Shown here: piece by piece, positions 11,607-24,173 of the stretch | Numbering within the stretch: position 1 is the stretch's first letter | Layout: the number at the start of each line of letters is the position of its first letter | From: Kwoniella bestiolae CBS 10118 | Taxonomy: Eukaryota > Basidiomycota > Tremellomycetes > Tremellales > Cryptococcaceae | Length of the DNA stretch: 64,000 nt | Direction of reading: 5' to 3' | NCBI RefSeq assembly: GCF_000512585.2 | Contig: NC_089241.1 | Location: 3,348,001-3,412,000, forward strand | Program-made: the position numbers and the translations under genes | The notes under the pieces: model-generated | The model's database searches: none | Seen by the model: the letters and a program-made list of their open reading frames with translations, nothing else | Told to the model about the DNA's origin: nothing

Positions 11607-12278
11607 GTTTGGGTGCGAGGCGTTGATAGCAAGTTCGCAAGCCAGGTATTTGTTGCACGATGAGATAAGGTATGAAGAAGAGTAATAAGTCGGCATTACT
11701 ATTTATAATGTCATCAGACTATACCGACCTCATCAAAATCGCGGTCAGTCCCCGACATTCGTCACTCACCTTGCCAGTAACCCTACTGCGATCCACGACA
11801 GACATCTTTCTTCTGATTTCAATCAAGTGAGATTCTAGCTTGCGTGGACAGGAATAGTGAGATGGGGAAATGCCGAGTTTTCCGGACTGATATAAACGTT
11901 TGTCGAAGCGAGAAGATGTTTATATAACAGACGATGACAGAAGACGAGGGTTTCAGGGTGATTGATACCAAAATATCTACAACCGGTCGGTGGCCGGATG
12001 ATAGGCTCACAGTGTTGTTAGGCGGATCAGGCTTGCAACAATCGACAGAGGGGGGTGACATAGTAGGCACGCGTGAACCGCCCATCTTGGCACGGTGGAG
12101 GTGATCCGTTTCAAGAGAACAATAAGAACAACAGCGAGATGGTGTCTTATAATTATTTCTCACTCAACTTGATTTATATGAGCTATCTGTACGCAAGGTC
12201 ATCACGTAACATTGACATTCATATCATCTACACATACATCGAAGATCCTCCCCATCACTTCGATCGTCAATCCGCACA
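11607..12278. other. Divergent promoter region, possible upstream exon
   Basis: Separates the second thioesterase-like gene (minus) from the farnesyltransferase beta gene (plus). A short minus-strand frame at 11805-11770 ending in a strong GTGAGT donor may be an untranslated or regulatory upstream exon of the thioesterase-like gene. The other frames show nothing. Confidence 0.4.
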
Positions 12279-14322
12279 ATGTCATCCCTCACGCCCTCAA
12301 TCTACACCCTCCCCACATCACCCTTACCGACAAACTCCCACCCAACCTCCACCCTAACAGAACAACAAGAGACCGAATCCCTCATCTCCTCTCTCTTTGC
12401 CCTTCTCCCACCTCCTACGTCCGATACCGACTCAGATTCAATAACGAGCTTGCGAAAGCAGGAACACACCCAATTCCTCGCATCTACTTTCTTCAAGCTA
12501 CCAGGCAAGTTTGTGAGTTTAGATGCCAGTAGACCGTGGTTGGTATTTTGGAGTGTTCATTCCTTGGACCTTTTGGGAGTAGCTCTAGACCAAGGAACGA
12601 AAGATAGGTGAGTCAGCTGCATTGCTGATGACAAAAACCGTAGCTGACGCGTTCATGGACTAGGGTGGTCTCGACGATCCTTAAATTCCTTTCTCCTTCT
12701 GGAGGGTTTGCAGGTGGACCGGCCAATTCTCAACTACCACACCTCTTACCTACATACGCTAGTGTTTGCTCCCTAGCTATCACTGGTAATCCCGGTGCAG
12801 GTGGAGGGTGGGAACAGTTGAAAGATGCAAGACAAGGAATATACAATTTCTTCATGGATTGTAAGAAGGATGATGGGGGCTTCGTAGTCTGCAAGGGAGG
12901 TGAGGTTGATGTAAGGTATGTCACCTTCTTCGGATCCGTCATCAGCTGAACGATGCCTATGAAGGGCCGACCAGCTGACTAAATCATGAGTAGAGGAACA
13001 TACTGTCTCCTAGTCGTCGCTACCCTTCTCGACATCCTCACACCCGAACTACTGCGCAACGTCGACAAGTTCATATCAGCCTGTCAGACGTACGAAGGGG
13101 GATTCGCATGTTCCCAATTCGCCTTCCCCTACACCTCTCCCTCTGCTGGAAATGGGGAAGAAGAAAACCTATTCGTCAGAGCATCGATGTCAGAGGCTCA
13201 CGGAGGATACACCTCATGTTCCCTCAACTCGCATTTCCTCTTATCCTCCATTCCCCTCTCCCCCTCCTTTCCGCAGAAGATAGACGCCAATGCGGCACTG
13301 CGATGGAGCGTACTGCAGCAGGGCGAGGCCATCGAAGGAGGTGGGTTCAGGGGGAGGACCAATAAGTTGGTGGATGGGTGTTATTCGTGGTGGGTCGGAG
13401 GCGGGATACCGGTCTGTGAGGAGTTGATCAAGCGGCAGAAGAAGCAGATAATGAAGGGGAAGAAGAATAAGATTGAGGTGGTTGATGAGGCGGAGAGGGA
13501 GGAGGATTGGGAGGATGAGATACGTAAGTTACCTTCCACTTCTGCTTTCTATGGTTCATAATCGAAACCAGACGAGACTAATGCTATATTGTCGGAATAG
13601 CTACACCGCCATTGTTCAATAGGGGTAAGCTGGCTCACAATAGCTGGATATGACAAGCTTATCCTAACTTGATCACTGTAGTTGCCCTACAAGAATTCAC
13701 CTTAATAGCTGCTCAGCAGGAAGCTGGGGGAAGTGGAGGATTGCGCGACAAGCCTGGCAAGTGAGTCATAGCCACCTTTCTCGCCAATTCATTTGAGGAC
13801 ACAAGCCAGAGTCCAGCTGTCTCATCCGCTTGACTATTTGAGCTGATATTTCCCTTGACTAGACGCCCAGACCAATATCACACATGTAACAATCTCTCGG
13901 GTCTCTCAATAGCCCAACACGCTATGAAACATTCCTCATCCGTCGTGGCGTCCAACAAAGCCAAGTTTGACACGACAAAGGGATTACCGCCCGTCAAAAC
14001 CCGCTCAAGCGATGGGGGATGGAAGTCCGAGGAAGAGCGTCAGAAAGCACGAAGGGAAATATGGGCGAACGCCCTGGGCTGGGTGGAAGATGAGAGTCAG
14101 GAGTTGATTGTGGGTGGGAAGGGAAATAGGATAGTGAGTTTTCTCAGCTCTTGCGAAACAGTTGCTCTGTCCATATCATTAGTTGGAGGGGTGATATGAT
14201 GAGAGTAAGGAGTTTATGAGCTGACTTGTGAACATTGGTAGAACACCACCACACCTGTGTTTAATATACTTGGGCTGAGGCTGAAACCTTTCATCAACTA
14301 TTTCTACTGTCAAGAGGAATAA
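12279..14322 (+). CDS. RAM1: Protein farnesyltransferase beta subunit
   Basis: Catalytic subunit of CAAX farnesyltransferase, which with the alpha subunit prenylates Ras, Ras-like proteins and a-factor-type pheromones in the cytosol. Diagnostic features in order: SPSGGFAGGPANSQLPHLLPTYASV; the EVDVRGTYC helix, joined across an intron; EAHGGYTSC; FRGRTNKLVDGCYSWW, containing the zinc ligands Asp and Cys; and DKPGKRPDQYHTCNNLSG, containing the zinc ligand His and the LSGLSIAQ helix typical of farnesyl rather than geranylgeranyl transferases. The last exon gives NTTTPVFNILGLRLKPF and ends at 14322. A basic insert (MKGKKNKIE) after the WW motif is an expansion common in fungal orthologs. Several introns of 50-110 nt. 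Start chosen as the first ATG of the N-terminal exon. Confidence 0.95.
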
Positions 14323-14581
14323 ACCAAAAGCTTGCCAGGGCAAGTGTTCACATGGAAGCTTATTTGCACATGAACAGCACATTGCAGTTTGTTCTGGACA
14401 AGGGCACTGAGCAGTAATGACGAGCCGTCATAATTGGGTAGTCTTCCGTATTTATTGTATTTGGGTATATGTTCGCTGCTCTCCATGTAATAATATTCTA
14501 CATCTTGCTCTAGGCAAACACAACTTCACTTCCAGACTCGTATGTCATGATAACCATCCTTCCCGTCTGCCTTGAATCACT

Positions 14582-16139
14582 CTAGATACTCGCCCTATGC
14601 CTTTCAGCACCCTTCCATCCCTCGCCTAAGACTTTCCTGATCGGTGATTCAGGTCCGAAATCGATAGAGTACAAATCACCTGAATTGGGGTATTTGGCCT
14701 GATCACCCGGACCTCCCATATGCGAGGCAGCTGTGGTTATGTACATGGTCTCGAGGTTTGGTCCTACGATTGAGAATGATCAGTATTCCATCTCACTTCA
14801 GAGCGAGACTATCCTCTCCACCGCGCTTGTTCCTTGTGCGACGCGAGAACCAATATCACGCGAGGTATAAGATATGTGAAGAAACTCACCTCCAAAACAA
14901 GGTATAGTAGCTCCCCTACTCCCCCTCACTCTAATCATAGCTATAATCTCCCCCTTAGGGTTAATCCCAATCACCCTTCCATTCCTCCATCTCGCTGCCC
15001 AGACATTCCCTACGCCGTCCATACATAGTCCGTCGTACACCCCCTCTGTGGGATGGGCGTCATCAAGGGCGGGAGGGGAAGAAACGAATTTGCGTCGGTC
15101 GGAGGGTGTTCCGGTTGAGGGGTCGTAGTTGAATATTTCGATTTGGTCTTTACGCGAGTCGATGTAGTCTGTAATATCACAATTAGCATTTGTAAATACG
15201 CTGCATGATTAGCGGTCGACGTAATGATGTGTATATGTAACCAGCGGAGAACAGGTTGAACCGCTACGATGAAGACGAGTGAATTCGAATCCACTCACAC
15301 ATCAATTTCCCATCTGGTGAGAAACCAATACCGTTTGATACGCCCACTTGATCCAGGATCTTGGTCTGTGTACCATCGAGATCGTACCTACCAATCCGTA
15401 AATTAGCATCCTCTCGACATTGAGATACTGTATCCCTATCAGACGATATCCGCCGAGTTTCTCGATGAACTAGGACCCACCTCCACAACTCCCCAGGATA
15501 CACCTCAGCACTCTCATCCTGCCCCATACTACCTATAAACACTCTCCCCTTCGAATCAACACCTCCATCGTTGAACCGGATCGTCTCGTCTTTTACCAAT
15601 TCCGCTTTCAAAGGTTCCGAAAGCACTTTCAAGGGTCGTTTATCGTTGATCTTTGGTGTGGGAGTGACTTCGGTAGGTGTCGTCGCTTCTGGTAGGATCA
15701 CCAGGGCACCTTCGGTCGCTCCGATGAAGCCTGGTTGGGAGGTTCGAGGAGTGATGTAGGTTAGGCATTTGGAGGGGTATTTGTCTACTGAGTGGGCGCC
15801 TGTTGAGGGGTTGAGACTACAATGAAGTCAGTACAAGGATCACAATACAGCAAATGGGAAAAACCAATATGGGATGATTGAGTATTGAGGTGCAAGATGA
15901 AGGTACTTACGTATGGAGTTGAGCAGCAAAGATGTCTACCCAATGCAATAACTGAGTTTTCGAGTCCCATACGACACCTATCATCTACCATATCAGCACA
16001 ATGAAGACCCTCTGTGATGTGAGTACAGCTAAGTCGAGGTAGGCACGACGCAGAGGGACTCAAACCCACCCTCCCCAAGGTTGTTCTGGCATTTCACCAA
16101 TACTTCAGCGTCGAATATGGGGATGGTGTGAGATGCCAT
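14582..16139 (-). CDS. SMP-30/gluconolactonase family protein (regucalcin-like)
   Basis: Six-bladed beta-propeller, metal-dependent lactonase family. The protein starts MASHTIPIFDAEVLVKCQNN with the metal-ligand LGEG at the first exon end, then VVWDSKTQLLHWVDIFAAQ, ETIRFNDGGVDSKGRVFIG, VSNGIGFSPDGKLM (ligand Asn), YYIDS, DGLCMDGVGNVWAARW (catalytic Asp), and GATIPCFGGPNLETMYITTA across the last intron. Members hydrolyse sugar lactones such as gluconolactone; the exact substrate is not readable here. No signal peptide, so cytosolic. At least six introns of normal size. It converges with RAM1, whose stop is about 260 bases away. Confidence 0.88.
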
Positions 16140-16595
16140 CGTTGCGGTTCGTTTACTATCGATGTACTAGAGTTGATGTTGATGATCTTCGCTATAATAC
16201 TCACTGAACAAGATGATAGACAAGGAATAGACAGATGGTCGACAACTACTCTATATATAGCTCGGGTGCTCATATCTGTACTCCTCATGCAGTAGTGCTT
16301 GTCCCCCACTCCCCACTTTCCACTTTGTAAGTTACCGGTCCGGAATTACTCCGAGGTTCAACGGTCAACGGGACAACGGTCAAACTGCGGCTGCACTGTT
16401 GGTCGGCGTTGTCCGCTTATCACGGGGTGTCTGTTTGTCTGTTTACACCTCCACTTGAGACGTCCACTTGGAATATGCAGTTTCAACCGTATATATCTAC
16501 ATCTAGCATATTTGTACCTACCACTTACTTTGGTATTGAATCATCTTGGAGTCACCTAGTGTCGTTGGTACATATATCGATAGAGACATAGTATC
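16140..16595. other. Divergent promoter region
   Basis: Between SMP-30 (minus) and the Ser/Arg-rich gene (plus). A TATATATAG element at 16252-16260 suits the minus-strand gene. A short repeated ACGGTCAA motif occurs near 16360-16382. No coding seen. Confidence 0.45.
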
Positions 16596-17992
16596 ATGGC
16601 AGGACGAGGACTCAAGAGGGCCAGGCCGGGTGAGGGGTCAGAGAATGAAGACAAGGCAGATGTAGTTGGAGAACACAAGGTCAGAAAGATACCCCGCTCT
16701 CTTCAGAATCAAGCTGAGATATCTGATCATGATGTCCACAGTCACACAAAAGACCAAGATCGGACCATACACCTCATGAGCTTTCATGGTACCCTTACTC
16801 CTTCAATATAAACAACAATCATCCGAGACTTCCCTTTCCTACTTCGAACGAACGAAGTACTAGCCCCCAACTCCCACTCTTCTACACCCACCGTCAAGCT
16901 CACAACTCTTCATATCCTATCTCAGAGGCTTGCACACCTGTAAATGCAACAAATACTGGTCGAACCTCCTCTCATCAAACACTTATCCTTACTCCTGCCA
17001 GAACATCGGTATCGTCGTCCCCTCCACCAATCATGGGAATGAGACGAAGTAGGGTACAGCTTAGAAGATCATCCTCCTCTGAGGGGAGTGGATGCCGAAA
17101 TCCATATGTTCTCGACAAGAAAGATGAGGAAGAGGATAGCAGTGACGAGCTAGACCTCGGAGTAAGCACCCGTACCGTCACTCTCACTCTCACTCCTGAC
17201 TCATACTCATGAAAAACCACTCACGCACAAAACCGAAGATTCGCTAATTTATGATCCTCTTATAAGCAACCCCCTTCCTCCTCCTCCACCCGATCGAGGG
17301 GCTCGACCTCCTCGGTCGATCTCATGACTTTATCCGCCCTAGCGATCCAAGAGTCGTCTGGTTCCCCATTATCCTTCAATCGAACCCATACTCTCAGATC
17401 GTCAATCTCCTCAACGACAAGCCAGATGATCCGGACTCCGACGTTTACAGCTTATGGCGGAACGAGTAATGCTTTCAGAGATCTCGTTATTTCTACAAGC
17501 CCAGATATACTCAGGTGGGTGTGGAGTGCCTTAGACCAATGATCAATTCCAGGTATTGACAGTGTGCTTCTTGACAACTGTTACAGCCAACCTTTTTCAA
17601 CTTCTAGACGATCGCACAGTAAGACGCCTGAGGGTGATGATGGGGACACAGAAATGCAAGGTAGATGGAAGGATGCTATAATCATCTCGGATGAGAGTGA
17701 TGAAGATGGCCCGATTCTAATAGAAACGGGTGAGGAGGATATCAATATGAGAGATGGAGAAGGAGCCGACACTGCCATTCCAAAGAGGATCAACAAGCAG
17801 AAAGCTACGAGGAGGGCAGGAAAAAGAATAATATCGACACGATCCACTTCCACGACTTTCAAATCATCTACTACTGGATCAGTCAGCTCCAAAACCCGCC
17901 AAGTTGACGAGGCTGGTAAGAAGAGTAGGAAGGACACGAGTCTGAGGAGGTCTAGAAGACTTCGAAGCAAGGATGAAGAGGGTGCGAAATAA
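16596..17992 (+). CDS. Unknown Ser/Arg-rich, probably nuclear protein
   Basis: Not recognised. Exon 1 (16596-16679, MAGRGLKRARPGEGSENEDK...) joins in frame to exon 2 at 16742 (SHKRPRSDHTPHELSWYPY) over a 62-nt intron. Exon 2 is rich in Asn, Ser and Pro and ends in DKKDEEEDSSDELDLG. Two further introns follow (about 17161-17266 and 17514-17607). The last exon has acidic SDESDEDGP, then a strongly basic tail with RRSRRLRSK near the stop. The mixture of acidic patches and basic clusters resembles an intrinsically disordered chromatin or RNA-associated protein with nuclear localisation signals; that is inference. No folded domain, signal peptide or membrane segment is visible. Confidence 0.65.
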
Positions 17993-18709
17993 AAAGCGGG
18001 TAAATCTGATCAAGTAACATCACACAATGGAATGGCCCTTGAGCTGATGGTTGGTTGATCGCGTAGAGACAGCTTGGATGTGACGAGTAAGTCAATTCGT
18101 CGCTGCTCGGACATTGTATTGACAGTTGAGGTCCCGGCAGAGATCCCCACATCCCGACACACCGAAAGGACACTCGTAACGCCTCAACCCATCAATCACA
18201 GCAAGAGACAGGATATCAACTGATGTTGTCAATTCACTGTATATACCGTACTGTCCCATATGTTGGAACCCACAATGAAGAAAGTAACTCAATTAAATAT
18301 TCTTCGAGATCTCCATTTCACCGTTTGTCTGTTCTCTGTAAACAAGCTGTCATTCATTCCCCCTCATTCTGAGTTCTTTCCCTTCCCATCTCATTTCCAA
18401 TCGAGCGGATTATCCGATAATCGAATAGGTACATCATGAAAAGAGGGAGAATAACCATTATATGTTGTATGTATTCATCATGTCAGAGGATCGAGACTCA
18501 GCCGACATCTTTTCGTTCCCTTCCCTTCCATTCTAGTATCGGAGTAGATGCTCAATTACAGAGCCGAACTGTGGCCACATCACATCAAATACATTCAAGC
18601 GTAAAGCGTAAGATCGTCATCGAAGGAAACTCAGATTGTCCACGATACGATACGATGCAGATAAAATTCAAAAAACTAGAAATCAAAACTAGATATACCC
18701 TCCCCACCC
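17993..18709. other. Convergent 3' intergenic region
   Basis: Between the stop of the Ser/Arg-rich gene and the stop of the glyoxal oxidase. The frame at 18436-18879 is mostly antisense to the oxidase C-terminus. Nothing else seen. Confidence 0.5.
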
Positions 18710-21569
18710 TCATAACAGCCCCATCAACCCAACCACAACCGCCCCGACACCCAACGCCCCCATATTCATACCCCTACTCATCCGTCTACTCGCATCAGAC
18801 TGGATACCAACCGCATAACTACTCCTTCCAGTATATCCACCATACTGAGCCATCAACTGCGCGGATATTTGCGATCTAGGTAGGACGCTCCGTGGTTTGA
18901 TAGTTTGTTGGCCTATCTTGCCGTCTCCTATGGTCACCCACGCTGCGTTTGAGGGGACGCCGTTGACTACTATGAAGAAGAGGGCTGGGCCTGGGACTGT
19001 TTGTGTGTGTTAGCATAGTTCCTCTTGAGTGGTGGAAGGAGACGTAGATGTTCTGATAACGAGGTGAGGGGAGGTCAAATGGGAATGGAAGATAGTATAC
19101 GATCGATGTGAAGGTGATGGTCTCGATACATGATATATGACGGAGAGCAAGGTAAGGTCCAAAAGATAAGGAAGAGAACAACTGTACCCACCCAATATAG
19201 CAGGATTCGGTTCCATCTGCGCAACATGCAATACCGCCCCTCCATCCTCCTGCGTCGTAAAACTAGTTTCCAATTCCACATGCCTCTGACCCATGTTCAT
19301 CGTATGTGTTGAGAAGCCCGTTCGGATGATGACTGCCCGGGTGGAGTTGATATTAATAGTACTGTTGGCTAGGTCGGATAGGGTCAGGTGGATGTCGAAG
19401 GGATCACCGCCGTCTATAGTAGCGCAAAAGATAAGTATAATGTCTTTGGGGAGATAGGTCCGAGGTTCGGGCGTTCTCAAGAGGGGTGATGTGTTTGCAT
19501 GGTAGGGTAAGAATAACTTACACGTTATCTGGGTTGGCATTCCGGTGGGATTCGGTTTAGGTTTGTCCCAGCTGTAAAGTCATTCGTGCGATGTCAGTTC
19601 AGCACATAAACATTCAAGTTGTTTTGTAGTAAAGAAAAGCCTCGCTCACTAGTCAGGATAGAAGATCTCCACCTGGTACTGCGTAAAGTACGTATACGTA
19701 GTATTCTGCTCTTTACTGACGTCTATCGTCCCACAACAGATGTAATCAGCCCTGCCCCTTATCACACCACCATCCCGTCTGTCGATTCTGACAGGTGAAT
19801 TTTGGCCCACTCACAATCAGCATTCGGATTACTTCCCGATACAATCACGCTCCCATCAGGCAACAAGCTCGCAACACTATGATACATCCTAGGGATGGAC
19901 GACACACCAGCTTTGGACCATTTGGATCCTGCTGCAGCTTTGGGGTCGAAATACCATGATTGGTATAATGGTTGATCGGCGTAGGATTGACCGATCGTCC
20001 AATCTTCGGGTCCGTAGCCTGCTGTTCCGAGATGTGCACCGTTCACGTAGAATAGTCGTCCGTCGGGGAGGTTGATGAACTGCAGGAGCACAAGATATCA
20101 GCGATGTGCACAGAGGATATTGATGTGATGTATCTGGGGAAGAGATTGGTGTAAAGTGATATGTATTCGAGGCAATGTGTACTGAATTGAGATTCATCCA
20201 AATGATCAATCAATAATATCAAAACACTCACATTACCCATAGATCGCCCCGTATCAAGCGGATCCTCATGATACCAAGTCAGATCCACATCCGGGCTTAT
20301 CTTGACGCAACTCTGATTCGCAGGATACGTATTGATAGGCCAGGTGGTAGTCCACTGATCAGCTTCTAAAAACGTCCCTCCGCAGAAAATTATCGTGGCA
20401 GTCCAATTGTTCTCGGGCGTCATGGGGAAGACGGCCGTCCCCGCCGAGGCGGGGTACACTCTGACGCAGTCGGGTATATCGTTAATGGGATATTCGATAT
20501 TGTTTTTGTAGTCGAATATCTCTGCTTGGAACTCTGCCTGAACGAACATGTTTCCAGAGGGGAGTAGCCAGATTAGGGGGAAGAGGTTGACAGGCATGGT
20601 TTTGAGGAGGAAGTTGAGGGTGAATGGCTGGCCTTTGGAGGGGAAGTACTGTGTAATAGTGGGGATTAGCTAGCTGCTCAAATAGGTGATAAGATACGTG
20701 CTTCGACGAGATAGATAGAACGGTATACACAAAAAGCAAAGAGCGAAGGTGAGAATGTGATTAAAGGAAAAACGCGATATTACTCAAGCAGAGCATGATA
20801 ATATACGAAGAACCGCACTCACCTCAACCGTCGGATTATTCTGATTATCCGCATAATTCACATACCCTCCCCACTCACATCCACCCATAATCATCGCCGT
20901 CCCGTCCTCGAGCGTCTCCAAAGTGGGGTACCACCTCCTGGAAGTCATGTACATTGCAGTATTATCCACCCATTCGCACCCCTCATCGTCGCATGGATCC
21001 AAAAGTCTAATGGCCTTACCACCATCCCAATCTTTGTATGGTGATTGACCGGATTGGAGATTGGTGTCCATCGATACTCCCCCGTAAGTTATCGCTTGGT
21101 TCCCGCCTACGTTCAACCATGTTCCGTTTCCCAGTACTGTCCCACCCGCGCAGAACGAGTTGGACAGGACGTCCATCGTTCGGAAAGTGTTGGTCGTGAG
21201 ATCATACTCTGTTGCCCAGGCTGGGTGGCCGTTGACGGTGGCATTGTTGTTTTCGCTGTGGTGTGGTGTTTAGCAAGGTCAGCTGGCAAATTGCATTGAC
21301 GCGGAGATGGGAACGTGTGTTGATGTAGACCAAGGCACGATGATTACTTCGTGTAACACGACACTGAAGGAGAAGTATGCACGCATCACTCACGTCTTGT
21401 CGACGATATACACCTTATTCAAAGTACCCAAAAACAGCTGCTGCGCCGATACTCCAGATAATCCTACATATTTAAACGTATTTGCCAATTGAGCTTGAGC
21501 AGGTGTCGGGGCGAGTGAGACGGCCGCTAGGGATAGGACGTAAAGAAGGGTGGAAGGGGAGATGGGCAT
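18710..21569 (-). CDS. Glyoxal oxidase-type copper radical oxidase (AA5_1)
   Basis: Secreted enzyme that oxidises small aldehydes and produces hydrogen peroxide. It starts at 21569 with signal peptide MPISPSTLLYVLSLAAVSLA ending near AQAQ. The copper-radical residues known for the family are visible: Cys in NSFCAGG (Tyr-Cys cross-link partner), Tyr in TSRRWYPT, Tyr-His in IPRMYHSVASLLPDG, and the final His in FSTHTMNMGQR within the C-terminal DUF1929 sandwich. The C-terminus has a spacer rich in Ser/Arg/Met and a hydrophobic tail (GALGVGAVVVGLMGLL) ending at the stop, as in GPI-anchored or membrane-tethered fungal copies. Many N-glycosylation sites. About eight introns, some near 100 nt. The gene is divergent from the membrane-protein gene at 22601. 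Confidence 0.92.
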
Positions 21570-21696
21570 AGTGGTGATGATGGTAAGACAAGAGGAGGGA
21601 AAGATGGGCTGGATGGATCCTGGAAAATGCGAGATTACCAATTACCGCAGTACGGATTCTGATATGTTTGCGCCAAACAGAGGAGGATAGGATTGA

Positions 21697-21703
21697 ATAT
21701 ATA
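21697..21703 (-). promoter_or_regulatory. TATA-like box of the glyoxal oxidase gene
   Basis: TATATAT on the minus strand, about 130 bases before the start codon at 21569. Confidence 0.4.
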
Positions 21704-22498
21704 CAGATCGATAAAATGTGTCCTTTGGTGAATAGCCTAGTTATATATCCTTTCAATTTCGTTATAATTCGTTGTCCAAAATCACGAGTCTCGTACTTTC
21801 CGGAATTAAAATCGTATGCTACGGTGACAGAGTCTATATGTGGAAGTGATGTTGCAAGAAGAGGTTAATTATTGTCGTGTGCTGTCTTCTCGTTGCTCTA
21901 TACCAGTTTCGGATTCTCCCTTACTGGCGCTACTGACTAATTGATTGAGAGTGAGTGAGTGAGATGACAATCAGAGATGAAAAAGAAAGCTGTGTTCTAT
22001 CCTCTCCGCTACGTAAAAAGTGTTGAACAGCTGTCTATTTTGGGTGTCATCTACCATTTGCCATTCTACGCGTTTAGCTCATAACTACTCATACCCCGTG
22101 ATCGGCGGGACCCGACACACACTATCACAACGGAATCAAATGCCAGACCAAGTGTACCTGATAATCATTTTTTCTGATCCGCTTGGTTTCAGCCTGACTC
22201 CTCGAAGATTTGATCCCCTTTAGGGCGAGTGATGAATGACGTCACTTCTTCTGTTTCACCTGATCCGGCGTATGGACGGACTAATCTGAATTGGGAAATG
22301 AGTGAAATGAATGAACATGAGAACATGAGATGGGACGAGACACCCAACATATGACGATCAGCGATCAAATAATCAACACACGGGATTGGATTGTAATCAA
22401 CAGGGACAGGGTAAAATAGACGGAATAAGGAAAAGGAGTAGGAGTCGACATGCATTAAGATGACGACAGAGATGGAGATGGCAAAACCATTTTGACTG

Positions 22499-22506
22499 TA
22501 TATATA
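22499..22506 (+). promoter_or_regulatory. TATA box of the gene at 22601
   Basis: TATATATA about 100 bases before the start codon, followed by a pyrimidine-rich leader. Confidence 0.5.
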
Positions 22507-22600
22507 GACCGGATCTGTTGACATTTATTCCTTTTATTCCCCTCCGACCATCTCCCATCTACCATATACTAGTTCATAACAGATCAAGACATCATCCACC

Positions 22601-23509
22601 ATGCCTTCCGATCGAGCAGTCAGGATCTCACACTCAGTCCTATTCGGATTAACATTATTGGTATCAATCATAGCATTGATCATATCGGCTACTTTGGTGG
22701 CTCATTATAACAATGAGGGTTATCCACCTGTACATACAGGTGCATACACAGCTAGGATTAGGATATTATTGGTGGCGTCTGTATGGACGGTGTTCTTTGG
22801 GAGTGAGTAACTTTTTGATTGTATTGGCAGCTAGGGGTGCATTCTCGACTTTGGTCTGGCAGACTGGGGTGGGATGGGGGACGGTTATGACTTTAGTCTG
22901 GTAGCTAGGGGTGGGATGGGGGCGAGGTTTAATAGGGTGGGAGGGTGGGATAGAATCTATGTGATCATACAATATATCATATACCCTCCCCTCACTCCAA
23001 CTTACACTCTATAGTCTGACTTATGCTAACTCTCTTTTTCCCCCAGTCATCCTAACCGTCGGATTCCAGCTCCTGGGCACCCACCTCGCATTCGGTATCC
23101 TCTCGCACCTCATCCCCACCACTATCGGATTCATTTTGTACCTCATCGGATCAGCTTCTCTCACTGGTCTGACAGCTAAGATCGACTGTGGGAAATCTGG
23201 CGATGGGTTCTCGAGGTGTGGGGTTGTGAAAGGGTTGGTGGTTGTTAGTTGGATTGATACGTGAGTGTCTCTCATCGAGATTAGGTTTGGATACTGGGAT
23301 ATGTTATCCACTGTCCCTTATTCTTTTCTAATCAACTCCCGACTCAGACTCACTGTAATCCACATATCGTAGAGTTGATTTGACAAAATGCTGATTATTC
23401 TGATATACTTAGGATCATCCTCCTCATCACTCTCATCTTCCTCATCACCCTCGCATTCATTGCTCGAGGTCGATACGGCGTACATAAATCCACCTTGTAC
23501 GCCGATTAA
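22601..23509 (+). CDS. MARVEL-like four-helix membrane protein
   Basis: Small integral membrane protein in three exons. Helix 1 is SVLFGLTLLVSIIALIISAT. Helix 2 (IRILLVASVWTVFFG) runs into VILTVGFQLLG over the first intron. Helix 3 is around ILSHLIPTTIGFILYLIGSA. A short loop with two Cys follows (KIDCGKSGDGFSRCGVV), then helix 4 (IILLITLIFLITLAFIARG) in the last exon and a short tail ending in LYAD. The topology and length (about 155 residues) fit the fungal MARVEL-domain proteins of plasma membrane or secretory membranes. No catalytic motif; specific role unknown. Intron 1 is unusually long (about 245 nt) and carries a G-rich repeat. Confidence 0.75.
22829..22925 (+). repeat. G-rich imperfect tandem repeat inside an intron
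   Basis: About 2.5 imperfect copies of a ~42-base unit containing CTAGGGGTGGGATGGGGG and GACTTTAGTCTGG. The G runs could form a quadruplex. It explains why this intron is longer than its neighbours. Confidence 0.7.
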
Positions 23510-24173
23510 GCGGAACGATTTCACACACATCTATGTATCAAAGTTGCTCAAGTAGGGTAACGATGGGAATAGAAAGTGGGATCGGAAGGGGTGATATAAA
23601 GATAGAGGGATGAATGTAGTAGCGGAGGAATAGGGATTCGAAATATACTATAATATAATACTTAGCCTTATAATATTGCATATGAACGTGTAAATGCATG
23701 TAATTAAGTCATACTCATGTCTACCTCATAAGGGTGAAACAACTTCTTTTGGATAGACATATCCATATCCTTTGAACGCAAATGCAACGATTGACAGCAA
23801 TAGCAAAAGCAAGCGCAGACGAGCGTACTGAACAGAGCGTAGGAGTCCAATCAACCTCAAATGAGCTCAAGTCTCCACGCCCGTTCTTGGCGCGTTGAAG
23901 TCGATGATGAAAGGGTGAAATAGGATGGTGTAGTCTTATCGTTCCGAGAGGTGAGGTATCTCATCACTGATGTCAGATAATGCAATGTGCTACAGATGTT
24001 GCATTGGGGCATCTGAGACCAAAACCCGTCAAAAGTTAAAGAGTGACCTCGTAAAATCATAAGGAGATCTATGGTTAATTATAAGTAGTTTATACAACCT
24101 GGACAATAATGAATACCTCTAATCATCTTTCATTCACAAGTCGAAGCCTGGTCGCAACTATATTCTGTGACAT
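23510..24173. other. Convergent 3' intergenic region
   Basis: AT-rich after 23640. No gene seen on either strand; frames are short and lack splice-joined continuations. Confidence 0.5.

Larger units (their letters stand above)
21570..22600. other. Long divergent intergenic region
   Basis: About 1 kb between the glyoxal oxidase (minus) and the four-helix membrane protein (plus). It holds a TATA-like box for each gene (21697-21703 and 22499-22506). The frames here show no family features. The length suggests regulated transcription of one or both genes; that is an inference. Confidence 0.5.

Noticed and set aside
11819..12163. 114-residue minus-strand frame upstream of the second thioesterase-like gene
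   Set aside because: No family features. It could not be spliced in frame to the neighbouring gene.
18436..18879. 147-residue plus-strand frame
   Set aside because: Mostly antisense to the last exon of the glyoxal oxidase, which has clear catalytic motifs and a convincing C-terminal tail.
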